From Bacteroidales bacterium UBA4814 (GTDB lineage: Bacteria; Bacteroidota; Bacteroidia; Bacteroidales; UBA7960): DNA of 64,000 bases. Under the pieces are notes generated by a model that was given only the letters and a program-made list of their open reading frames with translations, was not told the origin of the DNA and did no database searches. The stretch spans positions 310,001-374,000 of the forward strand of contig DHFW01000049.1 of NCBI GenBank assembly GCA_002402465.1, in the 5' to 3' direction. Numbering within the stretch: the stretch's first letter is position 1; each line of letters begins with the position of its first letter. Below are positions 36,750-44,930 of the stretch, piece after piece. The position numbers were made by a program, and so were the translations under genes.

Positions 36750-37223
36750 ATGCGCGAAGTTTCCAAAAATATTCTACTGTTGGTAACTATGCTTGCCTTC
36801 GTGGTTTCTGCCACCGGATTCCGCCTGGTGAAGCATACTTGCCCCTCCTGCAATATTGTGGAATATGCGCTGCACAATTCAGCATCATGCTGCGAAACGG
36901 AAACTCCAGCTGAAGCACAAGAACCCGTTTCCTGCTGTACTCCAGTCAAAACCCTTATAACCACTTGTTCAACAGCCTTTTCTTCTGATTCGTGCTGCGA
37001 ATACGAATCGCAACTCTATGTGATCGAGGAACTGGTGGCTCCGTCAACTTCTAAGGTGGAGGCTGCTTTTGTAAGTCTGCCGCTGCAAATGATTAAACCG
37101 GACCTTTCTGAAAATATTCCAAGCGACCACTTTCTTGCTGCCTATCAGCGTCCACCGCCCCCTGTCTTATCAGGGACCGAATATCTCGTTTTTCTCCATC
37201 AGCTTAAAATAGCTTTCTGTTAA
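36750..37223 (+). CDS. HYC_CC_PP-type protein
   Basis: A 157-residue exported or membrane-anchored protein (hydrophobic N-terminus ILLLVTMLAFVVSATG). It has the features that name the family: HTC near residue 30, several CC pairs (SASCCETE, VSCCTPV, SDSCCEYE) and a proline run near the C-terminus (YQRPPPPVLS). Such proteins are found next to metal-related TonB receptors in Bacteroidota. Metal binding by the cysteine pairs is likely but inferred. First gene of a four-gene operon with two HMA proteins and a TonB receptor. Confidence 0.8.
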   Translation: MREVSKNILLLVTMLAFVVSATGFRLVKHTCPSCNIVEYALHNSASCCETETPAEAQEPVSCCTPVKTLITTCSTAFSSDSCCEYESQLYVIEELVAPSTSKVEAAFVSLPLQMIKPDLSENIPSDHFLAAYQRPPPPVLSGTEYLVFLHQLKIAFC

Positions 37224-37227
37224 AACT

Positions 37228-37285
37228 TGCTGCTTTTTTGCAGCACCGCAGCAGCCTTTCTTGCAAAAGCCATGAAAGGCATGGC
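37228..37285 (+). other. Two hairpins in the leader of the first HMA gene
   Basis: TGCTGC-tttttt-GCAGCA (37228-37245) and GCCATG-aaagg-CATGGC (37269-37285) lie between the HYC_CC_PP gene and the HMA gene. They may be partial terminators or set the expression ratio of the two parts of the operon. Confidence 0.35.
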
Positions 37286-37328
37286 CGTATTGTGTCAAAT
37301 CAAGTTTTAACCAGAAAAATTTTAAATA

Positions 37329-37730
37329 ATGAAAACCATATTATCTTTTTTAGTCACTATTATCCTGATTCTTTTTGCAGGATTTTCCAACCCAATGAAT
37401 GCCCAGGAGCCCGCGCTTGAAGGCAATGTAGAAACCGAGATCAAGGTGCTTGGCCTTTGTGGCATGTGCAAGGATCGTATTGAGAAAGCCGCTTACAGTG
37501 TAAGGGGCGTGCGTTCGGCCAGCTGGGACCAGCAAAAAAACTTACTGACGGTTAACTACCGTGCAAACCGCACCAGCCAGGAAGAGATCGAGCGCACCAT
37601 TGCCAAAGCTGGTCATGATACCGAAAGCTTCATTACCGATGAGGAAACTTACAAAAACCTGCACCACTGCTGCAAGTATCCGCGCGATCCTGAAATGCTG
37701 AAAAACAACAAAGTCCATAACCAGGAATAA
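37329..37730 (+). CDS. Exported heavy-metal-associated (HMA) domain protein
   Basis: A 133-residue protein. A signal or anchor lies at about 4-25 (LVTIILILFAGFS), then an HMA fold with metal-binding Cys44 and Cys47 in GLCGMCKDRIE, so it should work in the periplasm. The C-terminus carries an extra HHCC motif (NLHHCCKYPRD) about residue 112, which could bind a second metal. It probably binds copper(I) or a similar soft metal and hands it on. 14 bases separate it from the second HMA gene. Confidence 0.9.
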   Translation: MKTILSFLVTIILILFAGFSNPMNAQEPALEGNVETEIKVLGLCGMCKDRIEKAAYSVRGVRSASWDQQKNLLTVNYRANRTSQEEIERTIAKAGHDTESFITDEETYKNLHHCCKYPRDPEMLKNNKVHNQE

Positions 37731-37743
37731 AAATTTCAGCATT

Positions 37744-37956
37744 ATGGAAAAGACCTTTTCTGTAAGCGGTTTGCACTGCAACGCTTGTGTAAACCGCGTT
37801 CAAAAAGCCCTTTCGGGGATGGCAGGCGTGGAGCAAGTGCAGGTTGACCTTGCATCAGCTACCGTAAAAATCAAGTCAGTGGATGAAATCAAAACGGACG
37901 CTATGAATGCCCTTCTGGAGGATTTTGGCGACTACCGTTTGCACGAAAAAACCTGA
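37744..37956 (+). CDS. Small cytoplasmic HMA metallochaperone (CopZ-like)
   Basis: A 70-residue single-domain protein without signal, with metal-binding cysteines Cys12 and Cys15 in GLHCNACVNRV. Typical copper chaperones have this size. Paired with the exported HMA protein just upstream, it would serve the cytoplasmic side of the same metal route. The TonB receptor starts 5 bases downstream. Confidence 0.92.
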   Translation: MEKTFSVSGLHCNACVNRVQKALSGMAGVEQVQVDLASATVKIKSVDEIKTDAMNALLEDFGDYRLHEKT

Positions 37957-37961
37957 AAACC

Positions 37962-40208
37962 ATGAACCCAAAAATTAAAACACTCATTTTTACCATCCTG
38001 ACTTTTATTTCAGGAGGATTGTTCTCACAGGGTGGTATGTTGAGGGGTGTTGTTTACGAAAGTGAGCCCCATGGAAACCATTTCCATTTAAATCCCCTGA
38101 TCGGGGCCAATGTGGTTTGGCTGGGTACCACCCGGGGGGCTGCCACCAACTCTGAAGGCCGCTTTGAATTGGAAAAACCTTCCAGGCTCCCGCACAAACT
38201 TGTGGTAAGCTACATTGGCTATGAAAGTGACACATTGAATATCACAGCTGCTGACACGGAGATCAGCGTTGTGCTGGAGGCTACCCGCAACCTGGATGAA
38301 GTGGTGGTGGCCGGACGCCGGCCCGGCACGCATTACTCCACGCTGGAGCCCATGCTTACCAATGTAATTACTACCAGCGAACTTCAGCGCGCTGCCTGCT
38401 GCAACCTTTCGGAAGCCTTCGAAACCAATGCCTCTATTGATGTGTCATACAGCGATGCCGTATCTGGTGCCCAGCAGATACAGCTGCTTGGGCTGGCAGG
38501 CATTTACAGCCAGATACTTACTGAAAACATGCCCACCTTACGTGGGCTGGGTCAGCCATTCGGACTGAGCTATACGCCCGGACCCTGGATGGAAGCCATT
38601 CAGGTGTCGAAAGGTGCCGCCAGCGTTATCAATGGTTACGAATCCATCACCGGCCAGATCAACGTGGAGCTGAAAAAACCCGAAAGTGCCGAACAGCTGT
38701 ATTACAACTTCTACGCCAACGACTTTGGCCGCCTCGAAAGCTCTGTAAATGCGGCAGTAAGGCTAAACCCCCGCTGGCATACAATGGTAATGGCTCACGG
38801 TGAGTTGCTCAACAATACCATAGACCACAACCACGACACTTTCCTTGACCACCCGCTGGTCAGGAAATTCAATGTGATCAACCGTTACCGCTACGACCGA
38901 CCGGGAATCATGGAGTCGCAGTTTGGCGTGAGAATCTTGGAGGAAGGTCGCGAAGGCGGTCAGAAATCATTCTTCCATAACAATGAAGACTGGGGCTCTG
39001 ACAATTATTACGGATTTGGTATCAACACCCGCAGGTATGAAGCCTTTGCCAAAACAGGTTTCTTTTTTCGCAATATGCCCGATGCAAGCCTTGGCACCCA
39101 ATTCGACTTTTCGCACCACAGCCACGATTCAAATTATGGCTTGACTACTTACGATGGCACCCAGAATACCTTTTATGCCAACATACTGTTCGAAAATACC
39201 ATTGCCCGCAATCCTGACCACCGCTTTACCACCGGGGTGAGCTTTCTGTTCGATGATTACAGCGAGCTGCTCTCCGACAGTCTTTTTGAGCGCCGCGAGG
39301 CCGTGCCGGGTATCTTTGGTCAGTACACCATGAACCTGGGCGAGGATTTCACTTTCATTGCGGGACTTCGGGCCGACTATCACAATATTTATGGAGGATT
39401 CCTTACCCCCCGATTTCACGCACGTTACAAGCTTGGAGAGCTTACCACTTTTCGGGCTTCGGCTGGTAAGGGCTTCCGCGTGCCTAACCTGATTGCAGAA
39501 AATACCGGGCTGCTGGTGAGCAACCGCCGCATCAGGGTACTCGAAGAGATCCGGCCTGAAAAAGCCTGGAACTATGGTGGAAGCGTATCGCGACAACTTA
39601 TGGTTTTTGGCAACGATGCTTCCATCACTGCTGAGTATTATCGTACCGATTTTCAGAACCAGCTGATTGTGGATGTGGATTCCGATGTGAATGAAGCACG
39701 TTTTTACAACCTGAACGGGAAATCTTACGCCAACAATTTCCAGGTGGAAATGAGTTTTGAGCCGGTTCGTCGTTTTGAGATTACTACCGCATACAGGTTC
39801 ACGGATGTGAAGACCACTATAAACGATGTGCTGGAAGTAAAACCCTTCGTAAATCGCTACAAGGGCCTGCTTTCCGGTTCGTATGCCACGCCCAGCAACC
39901 GCTGGCAGTTCGACCTTACCGCTCAGTTCAACGGCCCGAGCCGCATTCCTTCAACTGACATGCTGCCCGAGCAGTTTCGCATGCCAACTCAGTCGCCGGC
40001 CCACACCATGTTGCTGGGGCAGGTTACCTACCGGCTCAGGGCGTTCGACCTTTACCTGGGTGGAGAGAACCTGACCAACTTTAAACAAATGAACCCCATC
40101 ATTGCATCGACCGATCCTTTTGGCGATTACTTCGATGGCTCCATGATCTGGGGACCAATAATAGGACGAATGTTTTACGCGGGGCTGAGATACTCCATAG
40201 ACAGGTAA
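37962..40208 (+). CDS. TonB-dependent receptor of the metal operon
   Basis: A 748-residue outer-membrane receptor. Signal peptide to about residue 22; carboxypeptidase-regulatory-like domain about 28-110 (GANVVWLGTTRGAATNSEGRF); plug about 120-240 with the sequence RAACCNLSEAFETN, whose CC pair is characteristic of this metal-linked subgroup; then a barrel ending FYAGLRYSIDR. Context with two HMA proteins points to copper or another soft metal as substrate, but this is inferred. Last gene of the operon; an imperfect inverted repeat follows. Confidence 0.9.
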   Translation: MNPKIKTLIFTILTFISGGLFSQGGMLRGVVYESEPHGNHFHLNPLIGANVVWLGTTRGAATNSEGRFELEKPSRLPHKLVVSYIGYESDTLNITAADTEISVVLEATRNLDEVVVAGRRPGTHYSTLEPMLTNVITTSELQRAACCNLSEAFETNASIDVSYSDAVSGAQQIQLLGLAGIYSQILTENMPTLRGLGQPFGLSYTPGPWMEAIQVSKGAASVINGYESITGQINVELKKPESAEQLYYNFYANDFGRLESSVNAAVRLNPRWHTMVMAHGELLNNTIDHNHDTFLDHPLVRKFNVINRYRYDRPGIMESQFGVRILEEGREGGQKSFFHNNEDWGSDNYYGFGINTRRYEAFAKTGFFFRNMPDASLGTQFDFSHHSHDSNYGLTTYDGTQNTFYANILFENTIARNPDHRFTTGVSFLFDDYSELLSDSLFERREAVPGIFGQYTMNLGEDFTFIAGLRADYHNIYGGFLTPRFHARYKLGELTTFRASAGKGFRVPNLIAENTGLLVSNRRIRVLEEIRPEKAWNYGGSVSRQLMVFGNDASITAEYYRTDFQNQLIVDVDSDVNEARFYNLNGKSYANNFQVEMSFEPVRRFEITTAYRFTDVKTTINDVLEVKPFVNRYKGLLSGSYATPSNRWQFDLTAQFNGPSRIPSTDMLPEQFRMPTQSPAHTMLLGQVTYRLRAFDLYLGGENLTNFKQMNPIIASTDPFGDYFDGSMIWGPIIGRMFYAGLRYSIDR

Positions 40209-40223
40209 ACTTGTTTCTGTTTT

Positions 40224-40315
40224 CTTTTGTGGCTTTTTGCCTCCTTCGTGAGTTTTGGGTAATTGGTTTTTATGGTTGCACAAAGTTTCGCCAAGAAGGC
40301 CCAAAAGCCACAAAG
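40224..40315. repeat. Imperfect long inverted repeat (possible terminator)
   Basis: 40224-40247 is largely complementary to 40293-40315 (CTTT-GTGGCTTTT-GCCT against AAGGC-CAAAAGCCACAAAG), with a T run after the right arm. It lies just after the TonB receptor stop and may terminate its transcript. Confidence 0.5.
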
Positions 40316-40439
40316 TTTTTGGTCCCTGTCCCTGTTTTGAAAGTTCTTTTCCGAAAAAAGCTTTTTATTTTTCAGGGATATAGCGTATTTTACAATGAAC
40401 GGTTTTGATTAGTTTTTAATCAGGAAATCTTTCTTGTAA

Positions 40440-40637
40440 ATGAAGGAACGGGTGTTGAAAAAGCTTAACGTACTAGCAGATGCTGCCAAGTACGACGTGT
40501 CGTGCTCATCGAGCGGCAGCAACCGCCCTGCAAAGGATGGCGGGCTGGGCAATGCCGCCCTGGCAAATAGCTTGGCAGCTGGCAGCAGGTTTGGAAAAAA
40601 ATCGCCAAATTTGTGCGGCCATTGTCCTGCATTATGA
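40440..40637 (+). pseudogene. Truncated radical-SAM DNA modification/repair protein (N-terminal fragment)
   Basis: The 65-residue frame opens with KLNVLADAAKYDVSCSSSG and GGLGNAA, which I recognise as the conserved N-terminus of the putative DNA modification/repair radical-SAM family (TIGR03916). In intact members this is followed by a GICHS segment and the CxxxCxxC cluster motif. Here homology stops after GNAA and the frame runs into 22 unrelated residues, overlapping the uvrC start by 4 bases. About 90% of the gene is missing. A deletion that joined the fragment to uvrC, itself a DNA-repair gene, is inferred. Confidence 0.7.
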
Positions 40638-42448
40638 TCAACCCCAAACATCAGGAAAACATACAGCTTGCGCTGAGAACCCTTCCGGGGAAACCGGGAG
40701 TGTACCAGTTTTTCGATGAACAGGGCAAGATCATTTACATTGGCAAAGCCAAAAACCTGAAAAAACGCGTTTCATCATACTTTAACCGCGATCATTACGA
40801 CAGCGGCAAGGTAATGGTGATGGTGAAACGCGTGGCCGAGGTGCGGCATATTGTGGTTAACAGCGAGATGGATGCGCTGCTGCTTGAGAACAACCTGATC
40901 AAGAAGTATCAGCCGCGCTACAACATAATGCTCAAGGACGATAAGACCTATCCCTGGATATGCATTAAGAACGAACCTTTTCCGCGGATCTTTTCCACCC
41001 GCAACGTGGTGCGCGATGGCAGCAAATACTTCGGACCTTATGCTTCGGGCAAGATGATGCACGCGCTGCTCGATTTGATCCGCCAGCTTTTTCAGTACCG
41101 CACCTGCCGGCTCAATCTGAGTCCGGAAAATATCAAGGCCGGGAAGTTCAAGGTCTGCCTTGAGTATCACATTGGAAACTGTCTGGGGCCTTGTGAGGGG
41201 CTGCAAAGTGAGGAAGAATACAACGAAACCATAAGCCAGATCGAAGAAATCATTAAGGGCAACCTGGGGGCGGTGAATGCCCGGCTAAAGGAACTCATGA
41301 AGAAATATGCTGCGGCTTACGAGTTTGAAAAGGCCAACCTGGTGAAGGAGAAAATCGAATTGCTTGAAAACTACCAGAGCAAATCAACGGTGGTAAGCAT
41401 GTCGGTAACCAATGTGGATGTGTATTCGGTACTGAGCGACCAGGAGCATGGCTACGTGAACTTCATGAAGGTGGTAAATGGCGCCATAGTGCAGTCGCAT
41501 ACGCTGGAGATCCGCAAAAAGCTGGATGAAACCGATGCCCAACTGCTTGAAGTGGCCATCATAGAATTGCGCCAGCGTTTTCAAAGCGATGCTGCAGAGG
41601 CCGTGGTGCCCATCAAACCCGAAACGGCCATTCCCGATGTGCGCTTTGTCATCCCGCAAAGGGGCGACAAAAAGAAACTGCTCGAACTTTCGGAGCGCAA
41701 CGCCAAGTATTACCGTATGGAGAAGCTCAAACAGAAGGAGTTGGTCGATCCCGAGCGTCACACCCGCCGCATATTGCAAAAAATGAAAGAAGACCTTCAC
41801 CTGCCCAATGCACCGGCCTATATTGAATGTTTCGACAACAGCAACACCCAGGGCACTTACCCGGTGGCAGCCATGGTGGTGTTTCGCAATGCCCGCCCCA
41901 GCAAGAAAGAATACCGGCATTTCAACATTAAAACGGTGGTAGGCCCCGACGATTTTGCCAGCATGGAGGAGGTGGTTTCGCGCCGTTACAAACGCTTGCT
42001 GGCCGAGGAGCAGCCTTTGCCCGACCTGGTGGTGGTGGATGGGGGTAAGGGGCAACTCAGCGCTGCGGTGGAGGCCCTTGAGAGGCTTGGCTTGCGCGGG
42101 AAAGTGCCCGTCATAGGCATTGCCAAGCGGCTCGAAGAGATTTATTTCCCGGGCGACAGCATCCCAATATACATCGACAAAAAGTCGGAAACGCTGAAGA
42201 TCATTCAGCACCTGCGCGATGAGGCCCACCGCTTTGGCATTACCCACCACCGCAAGCGTCGCGAAAAGGGAAGCCTGAAGTCGCAACTATCAGACATAAA
42301 AGGCATAGGACCGCAAACAGAAAAAGTGCTGCTCAACACATTCAAGTCGGTGGCCGGCATCAAACGAGCAAGCAAAGAAGAACTGATCAAAGCGGTAGGG
42401 GCAGCAAAAGCGAAAATTTTGAAAGCTTTTTTTGAGAACACAGATTAA
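40634..42448 (+). CDS. uvrC: UvrABC excinuclease subunit C
   Basis: Makes the dual incisions of nucleotide-excision repair. The 604 residues have normal length: GIY-YIG nuclease domain at about 20-100 (GVYQFFDEQGKIIYIGKAKNL), UVR motif about 215-250, RNase H-like endonuclease domain with DLVVVDGGKGQL about 460-472, and C-terminal helix-hairpin-helix (DIKGIGPQTEKVLL). ATG at 40634 is preferred to GTG at 40613. The gene overlaps the end of a truncated radical-SAM frame and is closed by a terminator. Confidence 0.97.
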   Translation: MINPKHQENIQLALRTLPGKPGVYQFFDEQGKIIYIGKAKNLKKRVSSYFNRDHYDSGKVMVMVKRVAEVRHIVVNSEMDALLLENNLIKKYQPRYNIMLKDDKTYPWICIKNEPFPRIFSTRNVVRDGSKYFGPYASGKMMHALLDLIRQLFQYRTCRLNLSPENIKAGKFKVCLEYHIGNCLGPCEGLQSEEEYNETISQIEEIIKGNLGAVNARLKELMKKYAAAYEFEKANLVKEKIELLENYQSKSTVVSMSVTNVDVYSVLSDQEHGYVNFMKVVNGAIVQSHTLEIRKKLDETDAQLLEVAIIELRQRFQSDAAEAVVPIKPETAIPDVRFVIPQRGDKKKLLELSERNAKYYRMEKLKQKELVDPERHTRRILQKMKEDLHLPNAPAYIECFDNSNTQGTYPVAAMVVFRNARPSKKEYRHFNIKTVVGPDDFASMEEVVSRRYKRLLAEEQPLPDLVVVDGGKGQLSAAVEALERLGLRGKVPVIGIAKRLEEIYFPGDSIPIYIDKKSETLKIIQHLRDEAHRFGITHHRKRREKGSLKSQLSDIKGIGPQTEKVLLNTFKSVAGIKRASKEELIKAVGAAKAKILKAFFENTD

Positions 42449-42452
42449 CATA

Positions 42453-42490
42453 GCAGGGATGGGTTGCGAACTGTCCCTGCAAATTTTTTT
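42453..42490 (+). terminator. Rho-independent terminator of uvrC
   Basis: GCAGGGA (42453-42459) pairs with TCCCTGC (42474-42480) and a run of seven T follows. Confidence 0.8.
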
Positions 42491-42638
42491 ACGGATGCAA
42501 AAACTCTTTGTTATATTTTTTAAGCTGTAATAGCGAAAGCTTTAAAACCCTTTAAATCCGATTTGATAAGTTGGACTCCTCTTGGTTGAGCTGGCATTAT
42601 TTAGCTTTGGCTATTATATGTTAAAAGTTTAACCGAGT

Positions 42639-42683
42639 TCATCCTTTAAAGCCAGCAGCACCCGTAACCAGTATTTTCATCAT
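42639..42683 (-). pseudogene. 14-codon remnant of an NAD-dependent epimerase/dehydratase
   Basis: The frame reads MMKILVTGAAGFKG and stops. MKILVTGAAGFIG is the Rossmann-fold start of sugar-nucleotide epimerases and dehydratases. The residual 14 codons lie 8 bases behind the GT39 gene on the same strand, so the lipid-glycosylation operon probably once continued into an epimerase gene that has been deleted. What follows has no recognisable homology. Confidence 0.6.
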
Positions 42684-42690
42684 TTTTGCT

Positions 42691-44238
42691 TTAAAAAATT
42701 ACAATCAGATTTTTTCCGAACCGATATTGCTCCTTGTTTATTATGGCATTGTGTAGCTCCGGGTCGTTTTTTGTTTCTTTATACCGCAAAATAAGCAACC
42801 TGTTTTCGAGCGGTTCTTCCAGAATGTCTTCCCTCTTTACTCTGATAATGTCTTTTCCCAGGTAAACATCCATATTTTCAGCACGTGAGATTTTATATAC
42901 CCAATAGTCATCGATCTGGTGTTCTTCTGACAATTCCATCGCTTTTTTGCAAAGATTACCCAAGCCAAGCTGAGTGTTCAACTGGGGCATAGCCCATCCA
43001 GCGACAAAGATAGCCAATAAAAAACCCAGTGCCTGGGTATGGATTGACCGGTAAGTATCTTTCTTCCCATATAAATAATAGAGAATAAGCAAGCCGGTGA
43101 CGCTGAGAATCCCGGCTGCTGCATAAATAAGCGGAGTTGCCAGAAAGTGCATTTCATCTTTTCCCCCAAGATAGATAATGGTTGGCAGGCTAAGAATGAA
43201 TATACTTGCCGGGATGGCCAGGGCTATTTTGATCCATCGGTTTTGCCTATCGAATTTATTGAAAAGCAGCACCGTAAGATAGATGAAGAAAGGTATAAGA
43301 GGCAGCGAGTAAATCTCTATTTTGGAACTGATCAACGAGAGCAATACAAAGGTTGAGAGTATTATGGTGGCAAAAAATTGTTCCAGTGTATTGTTTATTC
43401 TTTTCTTGTACAAGCCGGCAATAAAGAGGCCGATAGCCAACAGTGACCACGGTGCCAGTGAATACCAGACGGAGATGGCATAATAATAGAACGGTTCTTT
43501 GTGGTGAAAGGAGTTGAAGCCCCTTTCAACCGTTTGATGGACAAGCAGATTGTTCAGGTATTCATTTCCACCTTCAATGTAAACGCCTGCAAACCAAACA
43601 ATGCAGCCTGTCAGAATAATCAGAAAGGTCTTCCATCCCCAATAATGTGTAAAATCGGACAGTTTCTTTTTGTAGATCAAAAAGGTCACGGTTGAAACAA
43701 AAGGGATCAATAAACCCAACGGCCCTTTTGAGAAAAGTGCCAGAAACAAATATATCGGAAATAGCCAGCCGTCACGTTTCCGGCCGTCTTCCCGGTATAT
43801 TTTATAAAAAGTGTACAGGGATAAAACAATAAACATATTCATCAACATGTCCATACGAATAATCAGTGTAGCGCCGATAAACAGTCCGGCAGTCATGAGC
43901 ATCAGCGGGGCTGTGGTTTCGCTTTCCCCGTTTTCCCGACGGGTCCATTTCGTCATCGTGGTAACGATAACAAGTGCCGGAACAAATGACAACAAAGAAT
44001 AATACCAAATCCGGTGTTCTCCCAGTATCAGTTTCCCGATCATCATCAACCAGAAATGGAGTGGGGGTTTATCCGCGTAAATTTCTCCCTGGTTGGTAAA
44101 GGTGAAGATATTTCCGTTGCGAAGCGCTTCGTCAACAATGCTCAGATAACGCAACTCGTTTGCAGGTGTATAGTCGCGTAAAATCATTGTGGGCAACAGG
44201 GCAACAAACCAAAAAAGATAAACCTGTTTATTATTCAT
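42691..44238 (-). CDS. ArnT/PMT-like glycosyltransferase (GT39)
   Basis: A 515-residue inner-membrane protein with about 11-13 hydrophobic helices. The N-terminal periplasmic loop has an acidic pair near residue 28 (TPANELRYLSIVDEAL) and YADKPPLHFWL about residue 55, the signature of dolichyl- or undecaprenyl-phosphate-sugar-dependent PMT_2/ArnT enzymes. It should transfer a sugar from a lipid carrier to lipid A or another envelope acceptor. Base composition is more AT-rich than the flanking core genes. Its start overlaps the LAB_N gene stop by 4 bases. Confidence 0.88.
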   Translation of the reverse strand: MNNKQVYLFWFVALLPTMILRDYTPANELRYLSIVDEALRNGNIFTFTNQGEIYADKPPLHFWLMMIGKLILGEHRIWYYSLLSFVPALVIVTTMTKWTRRENGESETTAPLMLMTAGLFIGATLIIRMDMLMNMFIVLSLYTFYKIYREDGRKRDGWLFPIYLFLALFSKGPLGLLIPFVSTVTFLIYKKKLSDFTHYWGWKTFLIILTGCIVWFAGVYIEGGNEYLNNLLVHQTVERGFNSFHHKEPFYYYAISVWYSLAPWSLLAIGLFIAGLYKKRINNTLEQFFATIILSTFVLLSLISSKIEIYSLPLIPFFIYLTVLLFNKFDRQNRWIKIALAIPASIFILSLPTIIYLGGKDEMHFLATPLIYAAAGILSVTGLLILYYLYGKKDTYRSIHTQALGFLLAIFVAGWAMPQLNTQLGLGNLCKKAMELSEEHQIDDYWVYKISRAENMDVYLGKDIIRVKREDILEEPLENRLLILRYKETKNDPELHNAIINKEQYRFGKNLIVIF

Positions 44239-44876
44239 ATTACACTGATTTTTTTGTTTTTGTGGCCGATCATAATATTCCGGACATAGGCGACAAACCC
44301 GAACGACTGTCCCAGAATCAACACCGGATCGAGCCGGAAAATAGCATAAGCAATAATCATAAAAGAACCCATCAGGCTAATGATCCAGAATCCGACAGGA
44401 AGAACAGATTCGTGATGGGCAGCCGAATAGAGGAACTGATAAATGAATCGCAACGCAAATATTATTTGTCCCGCAGACCCGAAAACCAATAGCCACAACG
44501 GTATATCTTTATTATAAAAAAAGGTGCCGGTAAATCCGGAGAGATCACGAAGCATAAATCCTGCAGCCACTAAAGGAGTCAGGATCAAAACTACTTTGAT
44601 GATACCTGATATTCTTTTCCACTGGCCTTGCATGTTCAGATTCCACAGATAGATATAATAGGAGATAAACTGGCCGAGTATAATGGCAAAATCATTCCGC
44701 AGTACGCCATAAATAAATAGCAGGTATGAGCCTAAAATACTCAATATCCAGAACGCAGGCGGTGATAACACTTTTCTGGCTTTTTCGGACGCAATCCACT
44801 GGTAAAGGATGCGGGCCGAGAAAAAGAACTGGGCCAGAAAACCGATGGCAAAGATCCACATGATACTTCCCTGCAT
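44235..44876 (-). CDS. LAB_N (lipid-A-disaccharide synthase N-terminal-like) membrane protein
   Basis: A 213-residue protein of two similar halves, each with the LAB_N pattern: first GFLAQFFFSARILYQW with SPPAFWILSILGSYLLF, then GSAGQIIFALRFIYQF with LPVGFWIISLMGSFMII. Each half has about three membrane helices. The domain occurs free-standing beside GT2 and ArnT-like genes, where a role in moving or modifying carrier-linked sugar is suspected but not proven. Its ATG lies 4 bases beyond the ancestral end of the GT2 gene and its stop overlaps the GT39 start. Confidence 0.88.
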   Translation of the reverse strand: MQGSIMWIFAIGFLAQFFFSARILYQWIASEKARKVLSPPAFWILSILGSYLLFIYGVLRNDFAIILGQFISYYIYLWNLNMQGQWKRISGIIKVVLILTPLVAAGFMLRDLSGFTGTFFYNKDIPLWLLVFGSAGQIIFALRFIYQFLYSAAHHESVLPVGFWIISLMGSFMIIAYAIFRLDPVLILGQSFGFVAYVRNIMIGHKNKKISVI

Positions 44877-44930
44877 GCTTTAATTGAGGTTATGCTCCTT
44901 CACATAATAGTTGATATATCTTTTTTTCAT

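Noticed and set aside
41384..42286. 300-codon open frame on the minus strand
   Set aside because: Antisense to uvrC.
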